DNA of 64,000 nucleotides from Siphonodentalium dalli. Its lineage: Eukaryota; Mollusca; Scaphopoda; Gadilida; Siphonodentaliidae. The stretch covers positions 136,031,990-136,095,989 of the forward strand of contig CP136067.1 of the NCBI GenBank assembly GCA_032622095.1. Direction: 5' to 3'. Positions 44,144 to 56,225 of this stretch are shown piece after piece; the stretch's first letter is position 1, and the number at the start of each line of letters is the position of its first letter. The notes under the pieces were generated by a model. That model was not told where the DNA came from, searched no databases, and saw only the letters and a program-made list of their open reading frames with translations. Both the position numbers and the translations under genes were made by a program.

Positions 44144-45397
44144 TTAGGGTACGTTCATACACTGGCAAGTTTGTACTGCATTTTTATTTCTGGCATTTTC
44201 TCTCAGAAAAACCGTACGGTACCAGAATATGAACGGCAACATTCATATAGCATTCATATAGCATTCATATAGCATTCATATAGCATTCATATAGCATTCA
44301 TATAGCATTCATATAGCATTCATATAGCATTCATATAGCATTCATATAGCATTCATATAGCATTCATATAGCATTCATATAGCATTCATATAGCATTCAT
44401 ATAGCATTCATATAGCATTCATATAGCATTCATATAGCATTCATATAGCATTCATATAGCATTCATATAGCATTCATATAGCATTCATATAGCATTCATA
44501 TAGCATTCATATAGCATTCATATAGCATTCATATAGCATTCATATAGCATTCATATAGCATTCATATAGCATTCATATAGCATTCATATAGCATTCATAT
44601 AGCATTCATATAGCATTCATATAGCATTCATATAGCATTCATATAGCATTCATATAGCATTCATATAGCATTCATATAGCATTCATATAGCATTCATATA
44701 GCATTCATATAGCATTCATATAGCATTCATATAGCATTCATATAGCATTCATATAGCATTCATATAGCATTCATATAGCATTCATATAGCATTCATATAG
44801 CATTCATATAGCATTCATATAGCATTCATATAGCATTCTATAGCATTCATATAGCATTCATATAGCATTCATATAGCATTCATATAGCATTCATATAGCT
44901 TGCATATAGCATTCACATAGCATTCATATAGCATTCACATAGCATTCACATAGCATTCACATAGCATTCATATAGCATTCATATAGCATTCATATAGCAT
45001 TCATATAGCATTCATATAGCATTCATATAGCATTCATATAGCATTCATATAGCATTCATATAGCATTCATATAACATTCATATAACATTCATATAGCATT
45101 CATATAAAAACGACGTGAGGAGTAAATTGTCGGTAGTTCCAATATTAAGGTGCTACCAACACTTTGCTTTAAAATGCCTGTATAATTGATTCTTGCGAGA
45201 TAATTGCATGCTATATACAGGCATCTATAGTATCGCTACTAGTGGAACTACATATTTTTAACTGTTCATACTGTGGTACTGATGCATTCTACATGCATGT
45301 TTCCGATCACAATCTGGTAACATTGGCTTTCCTGTGAGAAAATGCCTGTAAAACATGCTATGCATATAGACTTGCCAGTGTATGAACGTACCCTTAA
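44144..45397. mobile_element. 1.25-kb TIR element filled by an 11-bp array
   Basis: The left end TTAGGGTACGTTCATACACTGGC and the right end (complement TTAAGGGTACGTTCATACAC) match for about 28 bp. The inverted match resumes inward at 'ggcattttctc(a/t)cag'. Between them is the tandem array at 44240-45106, then ~290 bp of ordinary sequence. A solo related end may exist at 38449. Non-coding. Confidence 0.82.
44240..45106. repeat. 11-bp satellite (attcatatagc), ~79 copies
   Basis: Units are nearly all identical. One unit lacks a base near 44839. Variant units ('cttgcatatag', 'attcacatagc') cluster at 44899-44960, and 'ataacattcat' variants mark the right edge at about 45071-45090. Confidence 0.98.
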
Positions 45398-48360
45398 CCA
45401 GCAGATCAGGCACATCCTGAATTCCACTATTACAGTGGTAATCCACTATTATAGTGGTATATGAACTTAACATATTCGTGTTTCCGTTATATGCGTAGGG
45501 AATAGGATACGGCACGGCACGCAAATTTCACTCTTAACAATATCGCCGAGAATGAACAGTATTCCCACAAACTCGTTGTGCAATCTTTTGCGCCAGCTTT
45601 CTTATCAATAATATTTATAATATATGACTCTCTAAATGATAATAACAGGATGACTAAGCAAGACAAGTTAAAACATTCTGGAATTTGGCCCATTGATCTG
45701 ATGATAAGAATTAATACACTGCGAATTGGCGTGTATTGTTGAATTTGGCCACAAAGAAACTGATTCCAGGATGACGAGAAGCGGAGTCCTACAATCGGTT
45801 TATGTGGTCAAAATCAATAGGCAAAGCAAATATGTGTCACGTATATGGTAAACAAAGTAATAAAAGTACAAAACTACACTGTATCTTCATTCCGAATATG
45901 ACTTGAGTGTGTCTCTATATTAGTGACTATAGAGAAACAATGTATGCATCACCAAGTTGAACCCTCGTGTGTATCATACACGTATTTTAGCTGTGTAAAG
46001 GCTGCAAAAATAAACCATGGCTTTATTTTAACACGTGCTAAAATAAAGCAAGAACGGCTACTTCAACTATCATAATAAAGGCACGTTCCCAGAACTACAA
46101 ACGAAAATCTTGCAATCGACTAAAATTTTTCCTAAATAAATTCCCCATTAATTTCTTAACCTATTTAAACAAATTTAATAGATGTTAACGACTTTTAAAC
46201 TTTAGTGATGGATAAAACAACGCCGATATAGTTTGACGAGATGACTCGGCAAATGGGTAACCTCGCTAAAGCTCGGTCCCCACTTACTGAATCATTCTTG
46301 CGAAAATAAACCTTGTATCTTCAAAGTTGTATCATACGAAGGAATCGCCGAAAAAAAAACGAACGAAGCAAGCGAAATAACAAAGATGTTTTTTCGCTTT
46401 CGTCGTTTGATTTTTTCGCTTGCTTCGTTTGATTCTTTCCACGAAGGAACCGAAATAATTGAGATTATTTCGCCGCGAAGGAACCGAAGGAAGCGAAAAC
46501 ACAAAACGAAAAATGTATGTGGCGGAAACAGCTATGACACCAAGTTTCTCGATATACGGAACCGTCACAATACTGGGTGACATATAAGGGCTTTTAAAAA
46601 AAAAAGTGGGCTATTTCTGTCCATCAACATTTTTCTTTAGAAAAATGTATTAATTATCACATTTTTTTATTTTGAGATATAAGATGGGATGGGGTCGACT
46701 TGTTGCAGACCGTATATCATCCGCTCCTTGATATCTCTACAATCCAGAGACCCTGAATATGGCAAAAATGGCCATTTATGTCTGTCCCATTTTCCGAAAT
46801 CTTCCCAAAAACAGACATTTTAGTATAATATATGACCATTAAATACCACTTTATTAGACAATTTGCATCATATGTAACATACCTGATAATAAAATCACAA
46901 AATATGCGGAATTTGTATCAAGTAAAGTGACATAATTTAGGTCACAAACCTGTCCCACGATTGGTGGCCCCTACTGTTACCAAGAGAGAAACACATAATA
47001 CAACAGTCTTGGCATTGGGGAATGAGGAAGTGCTAAATACACACAACTAAGCAACTGTTATCCGCTGGTCGGTACAGTTAATTTGCCCGTAATTGACAGT
47101 ATCATTCATCAAACAGGTGAGTACATCGGGAGTGTGTCACTACTGTTACCCATACATACAGGTCTGTTAGTTTATTATTACACAAATGTTTCTCTTCTTA
47201 GTTTTGTCCAATGTGATCCACGTGATGCAACACATACATTTTGTTACATTCCAATGGACGACCGGTGGAAATCCCCTTTATAAACCCGAAACGTCCCTAC
47301 TGTTACCGTCCCTACTGTTACCCTTTAAATTGTAACAGTAGTGAACATTTTGGTAACAGCATGGACAAAATTAAAAAATAGGCATGAGTAAGTATTAGTT
47401 TGCATATCGTAATGATTTTGACATCACGGAGCTCTGGCTCCTGGCTTATAACATTAATATTTTCACATATTTTACCCGTCATTCCTGTCCCATTCAGATA
47501 ATGCTGGACGTGGTAACAAGAGGGACATTGTGGTAACAGCAATGACAACCCATAACACAGTTGTTATTTTTGGCAGTGAATTGACACATAGTTGTATTTC
47601 CATGCAGAACACCTTCCATTTCTGTCTTCCACACACTTATTTTTGGTATAGAATGTTTTCTGTTATTACTTGGTTGAGATCCAGTAAATGAAAGTATACG
47701 TGCTCATTGGCAATGATCAAACAGTTTTCACATTCACTTAGGGCACATTCCCATGCCCAACATGTAAACTGTCAGATATAGACACACCCCTGGTCAAGTG
47801 GTTCGGCTAATATGCTATGATGCTGGCAGCCCTGCTGATTTGCTATGATTTCAAAAACTCACGAAATTGAATGACTGCGTGATGTCCACGGTACATGTAT
47901 GTGAAAAGGTCTTTTAATTGTGAGGTGCTATATTCTAAATCCAAACAAAGAATCTCCACCATTCCACAGCGATTCCATTAGTCATTTACGGCACACATAA
48001 AATATACGGAGTTTGCTATCGCCAGTATTTAACGAGACCGCTACTCGTGTGTAAACAAATATCAATGAGCAAACGGTGTTGGATAATAGCTATCAACATA
48101 TATACTAGTAGTAAAAGGTGCACTAGCATTGTACATGATCACCTGCCATGATGCAGAAGTCAGAAGTTGATCAATCTAAACCTGTCCATGTCAAAATTTC
48201 CTTTAAGGCCAGTTACAGCAAGTGGGGTTTGCATTTTTTCCCAGAACACTAGGCGGGGGTGGATGGATGGTCCAGCAGCACAGCTAACACATTTTTCCTG
48301 GCCCTGTAATTTTTTCCTACAGTCATTTTTTCTTCAAAATGGGTCAAATAGTTTTAAGTA
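45398..48360. other. No gene recognised; several simple patterns
   Basis: A hairpin 'ggctttattttaacacg' lies at 46019-46051. Iterations of 'cgaaggaaccgaa' and 'cgcttgcttcg' occur at 46335-46500. 'ctactgttacc' and 'ggtaacag' recur in both orientations between 46970 and 47540, perhaps an old element. One 31-bp-satellite module pair lies at 47797-47860. No coding exon was supported. Confidence 0.45.
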
Positions 48361-49025
48361 TGCTTGTGTTATGTAATAGGTATGCACTTAGCTTTTGGTT
48401 TAAGTTCACCATCAGTTAATAATGAGGGATGACACCAAGTGGCAATAAAAAGGTCAGCTTGCTAAATGTTTTCATCAAGGATCTATCTGTGCACATTGAC
48501 ACGGAAAGGTTCAGATTTAAATAGTTCTAATAAAACTTATTTATTCAACCTGATATAAATGAAAACAACACAAAAATAAATTCTTCAAAAATGTGTAAAC
48601 TCTTCACTGAACTCTTCAAATAAAAATAGAATATTCTAAAAAACATAATAAAATAAAACAAAGGTGTTAAAATAAACTTTGACCGATTTCAACGATATTC
48701 GGTATATGGGTCTCGGGTCACCTCTAGATGGGAGTTTCCAAATTTGAATGATTTTTTATGACAAATATGGCCGCTGGCAGCCATCCTGGATATTACTCTT
48801 TGTATGACCAAATCCTTTAGCGCATCTTATAGGTCACATTTCTCACCCAATCGTCACCAAACTTCATACGGATCTTCGAAGTGTCCTCTAGATGGGAGCC
48901 TCCATGTTTTCCCCAACATTTGTTCCAAACAAACATGGCCATTTTGAATTTCAAATGTCAATCCATCAGCATACCATACAGCCCACATTTATTGGAGATT
49001 TGTTTTGAAACTTTACAGTCTTGTT
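48361..49025 (+). repeat. 665-bp duplicated segment, copy 1
   Basis: The sequence from 'tgttatgtaataggtatgca' to '…gaaactttacagtcttgtt' recurs at 63336-64000 with no difference seen after position 48366. The left boundary is sharp and unrelated sequence lies outside. The right boundary of copy 2 is the window end, so the true unit may be longer. Element type unknown. Confidence 0.95.
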
Positions 49026-49260
49026 GGTAAATAAAAAAGAAGGAATCTTCTATAATCATAATACGGAACATTGATCAGATAAGATCATCAAAAATGGTCA
49101 TTTAAAGCAGTTTGGATGGGGTGAATCCCTATTCCAGAATCGGAACAAAATAGGGGGGGGGGTGAGTACCCAGAGGGTGGAAAAAAATTAAAAAGCGCAT
49201 ATTAAGGATCTTATTAGTGACACAACACTTCACAAGAGGCTAGACATACATTTGTAACTA

Positions 49261-49422
49261 CAGTAATGCTCTAATTAATCGACTCCTTAACCACAGCAGA
49301 ATTACGGGTAACTCCGGGAGAGCTTTCCGATGAATGGCAACAAGCCATATATCCGACTAAATCCTGAAAAGTTACACATAATTCTGCTGTGGTTAAGGGG
49401 TCGATTTCTTAGGGCACTACTG
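49261..49422. mobile_element. Tc1/mariner-type palindromic MITE, copy 2
   Basis: CAGTAATGCTCTAATTAATC at a TA, mirrored by '…agggcactactg' at a TA (49423-24). It shares 'gaatggcaacaagccatat' with 2190-2377. Confidence 0.82.
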
Positions 49423-49849
49423 TATCTGTGTTCGGGCACATCAAATATATTTGTTGTCTTTCCTCTTGTAATTTGTCTTTGGTTGTGTTCGCCATTTCGA
49501 TGGACAACTACATGTACATGTACTGACATCAAATGACTGAAATGAGTCAAAATTTAGCAGTGCAACCAATTACCGGTATATAGATAAACAGAATTAAATA
49601 GCATCCAAATTCCAAATGAGCATAAATGATAAAACAAACTTTATTGAGCACACTTTTAATACTAGTAATTACAGCTACAATGAAAGCAACTAATAAAAAT
49701 TCTAAGTTTGGTAAAACTGTCTGTATACAAAGTTTATCTGACCGTGATGAATAAAACCTATAAATGGGATCATATACATGTATGTTAGATATCATTACAT
49801 GATTATTTGAAAACACATATCCGTATGGAAAACAAACTATTTTACCACT

Positions 49850-49985
49850 GGCCAAGTGGTCCTGCTAATATGCTATGATGCTGGTGGTCCTGCTGAATTG
49901 CTATGATGCGGGTAGTGCAATTCATAGCAATTAAGCAGGACCCAACCGCACCATAGCACATTAGCAGGAACACTTGAACAGGGGT
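49850..49985. mobile_element. Small palindromic element built of the 31-bp module
   Basis: 'ccaagtggtcctgctaatat' and 'gctatgatg' modules on the left are mirrored by 'catagcaattaagcaggacc' modules on the right. The ends are CTGGCCAAGTGG and its near complement. It has the likely ancestral arrangement of the satellite at 34905-35710. Confidence 0.75.
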
Positions 49986-50655
49986 ATATTTACAGTGTCA
50001 AATCGAATGGGCATCTTTTAACAATATTTTTGAACAATTTCCTAGAAGTGTTCGAAAATTGAGAACTGAATTTATAATTTTTTTAATGAGGTTTCGATTG
50101 AAAACTTTCTAACTTAGCTCATCAGGATTAACAGACTACCAGTATGTTTGGTATATTTTTCTGTAATCGACACCTGCTGAGGTGGGGAAATATCATCCAT
50201 TGTCGCACAGCTATATTCTCTTTCCCAACAAAGTCCATAGAACATACCGGTACATGTAAAATTACAGCTATGCTTTAATTAATCAACTCGCCTTATAAAG
50301 GTTGACCACCGGGTATTACTGCAGTATTCAGGCGTGTTCATGCGATCAACCGCAGTCAGTTATACCGCCGCAGAATGTGGTCCACCTCACATTTGCAGTT
50401 AGGCTGTATTTTTCATGTGATGTTTATATGAATTTTGTTTTAAAGTTGACATTGTAACCACACCAGAATTTGTTTTTATTGTTTCAATATGTCTAGATAG
50501 AATTCAGAATTTTTGTGGTAAAATCAATTAACTTGGTTATCACAGTTAGCACATATTATTGTGGTAAGATTACCAGCGGATACCGCATGTCAACAGGGAC
50601 TGCATGCTCTAATTAATTATCAGGTCTAAAATGTTTATACTGGATACAGTTCATT

Positions 50656-51106
50656 TTAAAGGTACTCAATCCGGTTCGATGTTCCCCATATAATCAGATT
50701 CCAACAACATCATACATTTGTATTTAGAAAAGCTGCTTCAGTTACGGTATCAGAATTGATTAATTGCCCTAAAATAATGCTAACCACTGTCAACTAAAGT
50801 ATACAATTGCCTGACATATGTTATTTATCAACATGTTGTTCTACAAAATTTGGCCTTATTATCAACAGAAAGCCTCTTGATTTTAGAGTTATCCATCTTC
50901 ATCTGAAATTTGGTCCGAGACCGTGGGCCACTATTAATTCTTGATCGTGAAAAATAGTATATTTCAAAAAATGATATCTAATAACTCTGAGCTTTGACAG
51001 GTGGGTTCCTCGACTCGTACCAAATATCTTTTACCCCCAAGTCCAAATAAATAGTAATGCGCGAGCGTTAATTCAGGGGGCCATTAATCGGATTATGCAT
51101 CTTTAA
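50656..51106 (-). mobile_element. Family A, copy 3 (reverse orientation)
   Basis: It runs from TTAAAGGTACTCAATCCGGT to 'cggattatgcatctttaa'. It stands head-to-head with the next copy, 13 bp apart. Confidence 0.85.
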
Positions 51107-51119
51107 ATTCAAATACAGT

Positions 51120-51593
51120 TTAAAGATGCATAATCCGATTAAGTGCCCCTCATTTACTATTTACATGTATATGGAATCGGGGGCGGGGGGGGGGTAAACA
51201 TATTTTAATCAAGTCGAGGGACCCACCTACATGTATCAAAGCTCAGAGTTATTATATATCGATTTTTGAAATTTTAATATTTATCACCATCGATACTTAA
51301 TAGTGGCCCAGAAAAATTTGACGAGCCGACGGTCTCAGACCAAATTGCGGATGAAGATGGATAACTCTAAAATGAAGAGGCTTTGTGTTGATAATAAGGC
51401 CAAACTTCGTCGAATAGCATGTTAATAAATATAACGTATCAGGCAATTTTATACTATACATGTAGTTGACAGTGGTTAGCATTATTTTTGGGCAATTAAT
51501 CGATTCTGATAACTGAAGCAGCATTTCTAAAAAAAATGTTGTTGTTGGAATCTAATTATATGGGGACCATCGAATCTGATTGAGCACCTTTAA
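51120..51593 (+). mobile_element. Family A, copy 4
   Basis: It runs from TTAAAGATGCATAATCCGAT to 'gattgagcacctttaa', with TTAA at both ends. It is interrupted by a G run near 51187. Confidence 0.87.
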
Positions 51594-51622
51594 TAGTTAG
51601 CTATATGAGTTATATACACATA

Positions 51623-52012
51623 AGGCGACACCAATTTTTAAGTCCGGTTTACGAACACCTCCTACAACTTTTTTTCCATTTCATGAAAAAAATTTTAACT
51701 TTTTTGTCCCAAATTTTTTTACACACGTACTGATTTTCATGTGCTGTCGCATCCGGTTCTGCTTATAATCATTTGCAGATCCATATTTTCATGTATTTCA
51801 TGACAAGAAATGTCTTGTTTGGTTCAGAATTTCACTCGAAAAAAAATTTTCTCACAATTTTTGTAAAATTTATGTCAAATTTCAAGATTTACTTGATATA
51901 AATTGGGGGGACAATTTTTTTGATTTTGATTTTTGTCCTTCCTGCAACTACTTGTTTTCTCCCCACATCAGCCCACATGTTCGTAAACCAGACTTAAAAA
52001 TTGGTGTCGCCT
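51623..52012. mobile_element. 390-bp TIR element with ~36-bp TIRs
   Basis: AGGCGACACCAATTTTTAAG continuing 'tccggtttacgaaca' is repeated inverted at the right end with one or two mismatches. The interior is T-rich and non-coding. Confidence 0.88.
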
Positions 52013-52029
52013 AATAGACATTTAAACTT

Positions 52030-52275
52030 TGAAAATTGTAGGTTTCCGGATGATAACTTCAGTTTGTGTGATCATATCTGAACCAAATGTGGTATGTAAG
52101 TTTATCAGACCAAAATACAGGTCAAGTTCGAATATGGGTCTGCTCCGCCCATTTTTGCGAGAGTTATGGCCCTTTTTCGACTTAGAATTGTGTTAATTTC
52201 TGGTTTCCGCATCATAATTTTAGTTTGTGTGATCAAATCTGAATCAAATTTGGTATGATAGTTTATTATCCACCA
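52030..52275 (+). repeat. Degenerate tandem repeat, ~165-bp period
   Basis: 'ggtttccggatgataacttc' and 'agtttgtgtgatca' (52040-52075) recur at 52203-52240. 'agttatggccc' lies between. Two copies only. Confidence 0.7.
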
Positions 52276-53518
52276 TTTCATGGGACACTGGTTGGATTGT
52301 TCTGAAATGTAGTATCGGATTTAGGGGTCCTTAATATATTTTTCAGACAAGCTGATGCCCCAATGAAGCCACATTTGCTGAAATAGTATCCAAAACATCA
52401 ACATATCAAGAGCCATTTGACTGAATTAGATAAAAATATATCACTTCGGTCTGTTTAAGCTGGAAAATACTCAAAATTTGTATAATTTTCTGCGATTATA
52501 TCTGCATACTAGCCTTTTTGCTGAATCGTGAATGCCGGTTATATTGCCGTGTGAAATCCTAGTACCAGATAACATTGGGTATGTATATAGCATACCACCT
52601 GAAAATGGATTGAATATCACATACCAAAGCGGGGTGGGGGTGTGTGTGACACCCCCCTTGATCATAGTCTATATTCTACAGGGTATGTTAACTGTTTCGA
52701 GTTGGTGCAATTAATGTGATTGTTTAATCTCTACCATCTGAAATCTATTTATAGCATATTTTGCTATCTGAAAAATTGCTACTGATATAAAAAAGGTTAA
52801 AGCTGGTGTGTCTCTTTCCCGATGTTCTGTTTACATGTACATTTGGGGGTTTATGAGTCAAATAATAACAGGCAACATGTCCTTCTAACACTAAGAAATA
52901 ATGTGTTATTATGAACCAGGACAAAATATGACTATTTCTGGAGCATTACAGCACATTATTACAAATCTAAATTTGTAAGCAGTAAGATAATGACAGGAAA
53001 CATGTCCTCAGACTAAGAAATAATTTTTTGGTATGTATTTCACATCACAGCTCATGTGTATACTCACATTAGTTTATGTCATTCAAAGGGAGAAACCCAT
53101 TTAGAAAGTTTAAATGAGACAAAACTACATCACTGTAGATGTAGTTGCAAGGTACTTTTGTGTCCACCGGTATGTCATGTACCGGTATACATTGCAACTA
53201 CATGTACATATAACTTGCCTAACATACCATATACATGTATGAAGAGGGAATATGCAAGTGTTTTTTAATCAAAATTTTAACCCAACTCTTGTTGTCAGTA
53301 AGTTTTAACCCATGCAGTTTAATGAGTTTATATATTTATATATTACATGTGTTTCTATACATGTATTTTATCTTTAGTTAGTTTGTTGTCCTTGAATAAA
53401 CTTGTATTGCTGCACAATCAGATTCCTTAATGTTCTACTATACTAAAACAACTCCATTGATAACAATACCCCTGCATCCCATCAAAATCTACTTCATTGC
53501 CATCCTCATCATTTCACT

Positions 53519-54262
53519 TTGGTATCCCCACCCAGATGTACCTTGGTGTTATTCACCCAGGTGTTCCTTGATGTTTCCTACCCATGCGTACCTTGGTTTT
53601 TCCCACCCAGTTGTACCTTGGTGTTTCTTACCCAGGTGTACCTTGGTGTTTTCTTACCCAGGTGTACCTTGGTGTTTTACTGCCCAGGTGTACCTTGGGG
53701 TTTCCTTACCTGGGTGTACCTTGGGGTTTTCTAACTCAGGTGTATCTCAATGGGAAATCCACCTGGGTAAGAAAACACCAAGGTACACCGGCGTAAGAAA
53801 ACACCAAGGTACACCTGGGTTGGAAACATCAAGGTACACCTGGGTGGGGAACACCCAGGTAGGAAACATCAGGGTACACCTGGGTGAATAACACCAAGGT
53901 ACACCTGGGTGGGAAACACCCAGGTATGAGACATCAGGGTACACCTGGGTGAATAACACCTGGGTACACCTCGGTGGGAAACACCCAGGTAGGAAACACC
54001 AGGGTACACCTGGGTGAATAACACCAAGGTAACCTGGGTGGGAAACACCCAGGTAGGAAACATCAGGATACACCTGGGTAAATAACACCTAGGTACACCT
54101 CGGTGGGAAACACCCAGGTAGGAAACACCAGGGTACACCTGGGTGAATAACACCCAAGGTAACCTGGGTGGGAAACACCCAGGTAGGAAACACCAGGGTA
54201 CACCTGGGTGGGAAACACCCATCTATGGTACACCTGGTGTGGTCACCTGTGTAATTACACCC
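53519..54262. repeat. ~26-bp satellite in two opposed blocks
   Basis: Nine units of 'cccaggtgtaccttggtgtt' + 'ttcttа'-type spacer run to about 53745. From about 53757 the complement ('aacaccaaggtacacctggg') runs for about 19 units to 54262. The blocks could pair as a very long hairpin. Open frames of up to 153 codons here encode only V-P-W-C-F repeats and are artefacts. Confidence 0.93.
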
Positions 54263-54420
54263 AGGTTTATCCATACCAGGGTTTTTATCCAGTTTCAGGT
54301 GGGTAAATCATGGTAAAACCCAGGTTTCGCGGGGTCTTGATGGTTGGTGGATGTCTTGGTAGATTTTTTCCCTGGGTTTCGGCCCAAAAAACCTGGGTGG
54401 ATTTACCCAGGTACATTTTT

Positions 54421-54950
54421 ATATGGGAAACGCCGTATAGGTGTGATATCTGTCCGGCAGAATTCAGTCAAAGTGGTAACCTAAATCAACATAAGAGGAG
54501 CCACACGGGTGAAAATCGATATCAGTGTGATTTGTGTCAGAAGAAGTTCAGCCACCAGCATACTCTGATTCAACACAAGAGGATCCACACGGGAGAAACG
54601 CCGCATAACTGTGATATTTGTCAGAAACATTTCAGTGAACGTTCTTTCCTAAATGAACACAAGGGGTCCACACGGGACAAAAGACATTTTATTGTGATAT
54701 TTGCCAGAAGTATTATCGTTACCATTCTAGCCTATCCAGACACAAGAGGATCCACATGGGAGAAACGCCTCATAAGTGTGATATTTGTCAGAAGTATTTC
54801 CGTTACCATTCTAGCCTATCCATACACAAGATGGCCCATACGCGCGGGAGAAAAGCTACACACATGTGATATTTCCAGAAGATATTCGCGGACCGCAGTC
54901 ACCTAATTCAACACAAAATGATACACACGACAGAAGTGGGACACTTGTGA
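54421..54950 (+). pseudogene. C2H2 zinc-finger gene fragment (frameshifted)
   Basis: Fingers follow the C-x2-C-x12-H-x3-H pattern: YRCDICPAEFSQSGNLNQHK, YQCDLCQKKFSHQHTLIQHK, then NCDICQKHFSERSFLNEHK, where one missing base in the linker ('aaggggtccacacgg' against the usual 'aagaggatccacacgg') shifts the frame. In the next frame come FYCDICQKYYRYHSSLSRHK and HKCDICQKYFRYHSSLSIHK. A second shift near 54845-54870 breaks finger six (IFADRSHLIQHKMIHT), with a stop at 54948. HTGE-type linkers mark a nuclear DNA-binding finger array. There is no KRAB, BTB or start upstream, only satellite. 'aataaa' stands at about 55000. It is a pseudogene or a fragment with two sequence errors. Confidence 0.78.
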
Positions 54951-54959
54951 TATTCGTTA

Positions 54960-55440
54960 CAAGGATTTCTTTTTATATTTTATGCATTTCATTTGTTAAA
55001 TAAAACATAATATATTTTAAATCCAGTGGTTTTTGATGGTAGGTAGCGCATGGGTGTGTTCCGGTCTCTCATGTGGCTTGAATCCATTGGGGATCATAAT
55101 GGAATTAATGGTCTTAGGACTATTTTCTTATGCTATCCCCGATGGTTTTTGGTCACCTGTTAGTGCCGGACAACTCCTTTACAGTATCATACCCTGTATA
55201 AACGCCATACTCATGCTGGGCATTGGTAAACTGCGGAAGTGGTAATGTACCATAATAATGGTGCATTACATCCTTCCGCAGGTGACCTACATGTATGTTC
55301 AGTAAAAAATCAAATAATTTGATATTCTACATCTTTACTGTTGATATGTTAATCTGTTACTTGTTACATGTATCTCACATATATATCATGTATTCCTGTT
55401 TAATTTTATCTATACGTGTAGGTTGTCCTATACCAATATG
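54960..55440. other. No gene recognised
   Basis: A 70-codon frame (55033-55245) is hydrophobic but without a recognisable family or splice context. Confidence 0.35.
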
Positions 55441-55485
55441 TTTAAAGACCATTAAAACGTATCTTATCTTATCTTATCTTATCTA
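55441..55485 (+). repeat. (TATCT)n tail, probable LINE 3' end
   Basis: 'gaccattaaaacgtatctta' is followed by four TCTTA units. It resembles the tail at 7288-7306 and suggests the preceding few hundred bases are a 5'-truncated LINE 3' region. Confidence 0.6.
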
Positions 55486-55702
55486 GCCCAAAACCACAAC
55501 TTGATGGGGAACACGGGGTAACTTACGTTTTACTTGCTACTCACCATACAATTAATTATTTCGCCATCCGTCTCAAGTCCTGGTAAAACAATTTAATAAA
55601 TGCATGTATAGGTTGACTCTGTTTTCGCATTTCCTCCATGTAGGTCGCGACGCGATCGATTTGTCTTCGAATTTCGTTGGTTCACATTTAATATGTTTAT
55701 AT

Positions 55703-56205
55703 ATTATATCTCGCGTGACTTTCTCGCATCTGATTGGCTGCACACTGCTGTACTATTTTACGATAGTACCCAGTTGGATTCCAACATGCCTACTATTCTT
55801 TTTCTATTTATAGTAACAAACTCGTTTACCGCATATCCGGTTGTTGTAATATCGGTATATCATTAGATTTATTGGTGAATTGTAATGATCTTACAAATGT
55901 CCGATCATAGCTATCCAATGTATTTAATAGTGTGTCCGTTTAGTTGGCAAGCGACCAGTCCTAATTTTGTAATGCCAGTAGACGTTATTTATAACTTCCT
56001 TTCCGTTCGCCGAAATGTCTTTGCTAATGACGTATTAATAGAAATAAATGTAAAAATCATGGTGATATGTTGTTAGATGTAACTAATAGCAATAGTTATG
56101 GTCCACTGCTAATACACTGCCATCGTCAAAAGAATGTCGTAAATTGTAAAATCTGAGACCAATTTCCAAAGTTCACGGTAAATAAATATGTGACAAAATC
56201 TATCT
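55703..56205 (+). repeat. ~500-bp tandem duplication, unit 1
   Basis: It contains 'gtgactttctcgcatctgat', 'tttatagtaaca', 'cattagatttattggtgaat' and 'aaattgtaaaatctgagac', all repeated in order in unit 2. AT-rich and non-coding. Confidence 0.85.
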
Positions 56206-56225
56206 CTCTAACCCACCTATATTAG

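Noticed and set aside
44240-45106. CRISPR or coding repeat
   Set aside because: Pure 11-bp tandem DNA without spacers or conserved frame.
49547-49855. 102-codon hydrophobic minus-strand frame
   Set aside because: AT-rich chance frame; hydrophobicity follows from T-rich codons.
50261-50640. Third copy of the Tc1-type MITE
   Set aside because: Only short matches ('atgctttaattaatcaactc', 'atgctctaattaatta') in the same orientation; ends could not be defined.
53430-54222. Open frames of up to 153 codons on both strands (V-P-W-C-F repeats)
   Set aside because: They are translations of the 26-bp satellite in several frames; no start context, and equally open on the opposite strand.
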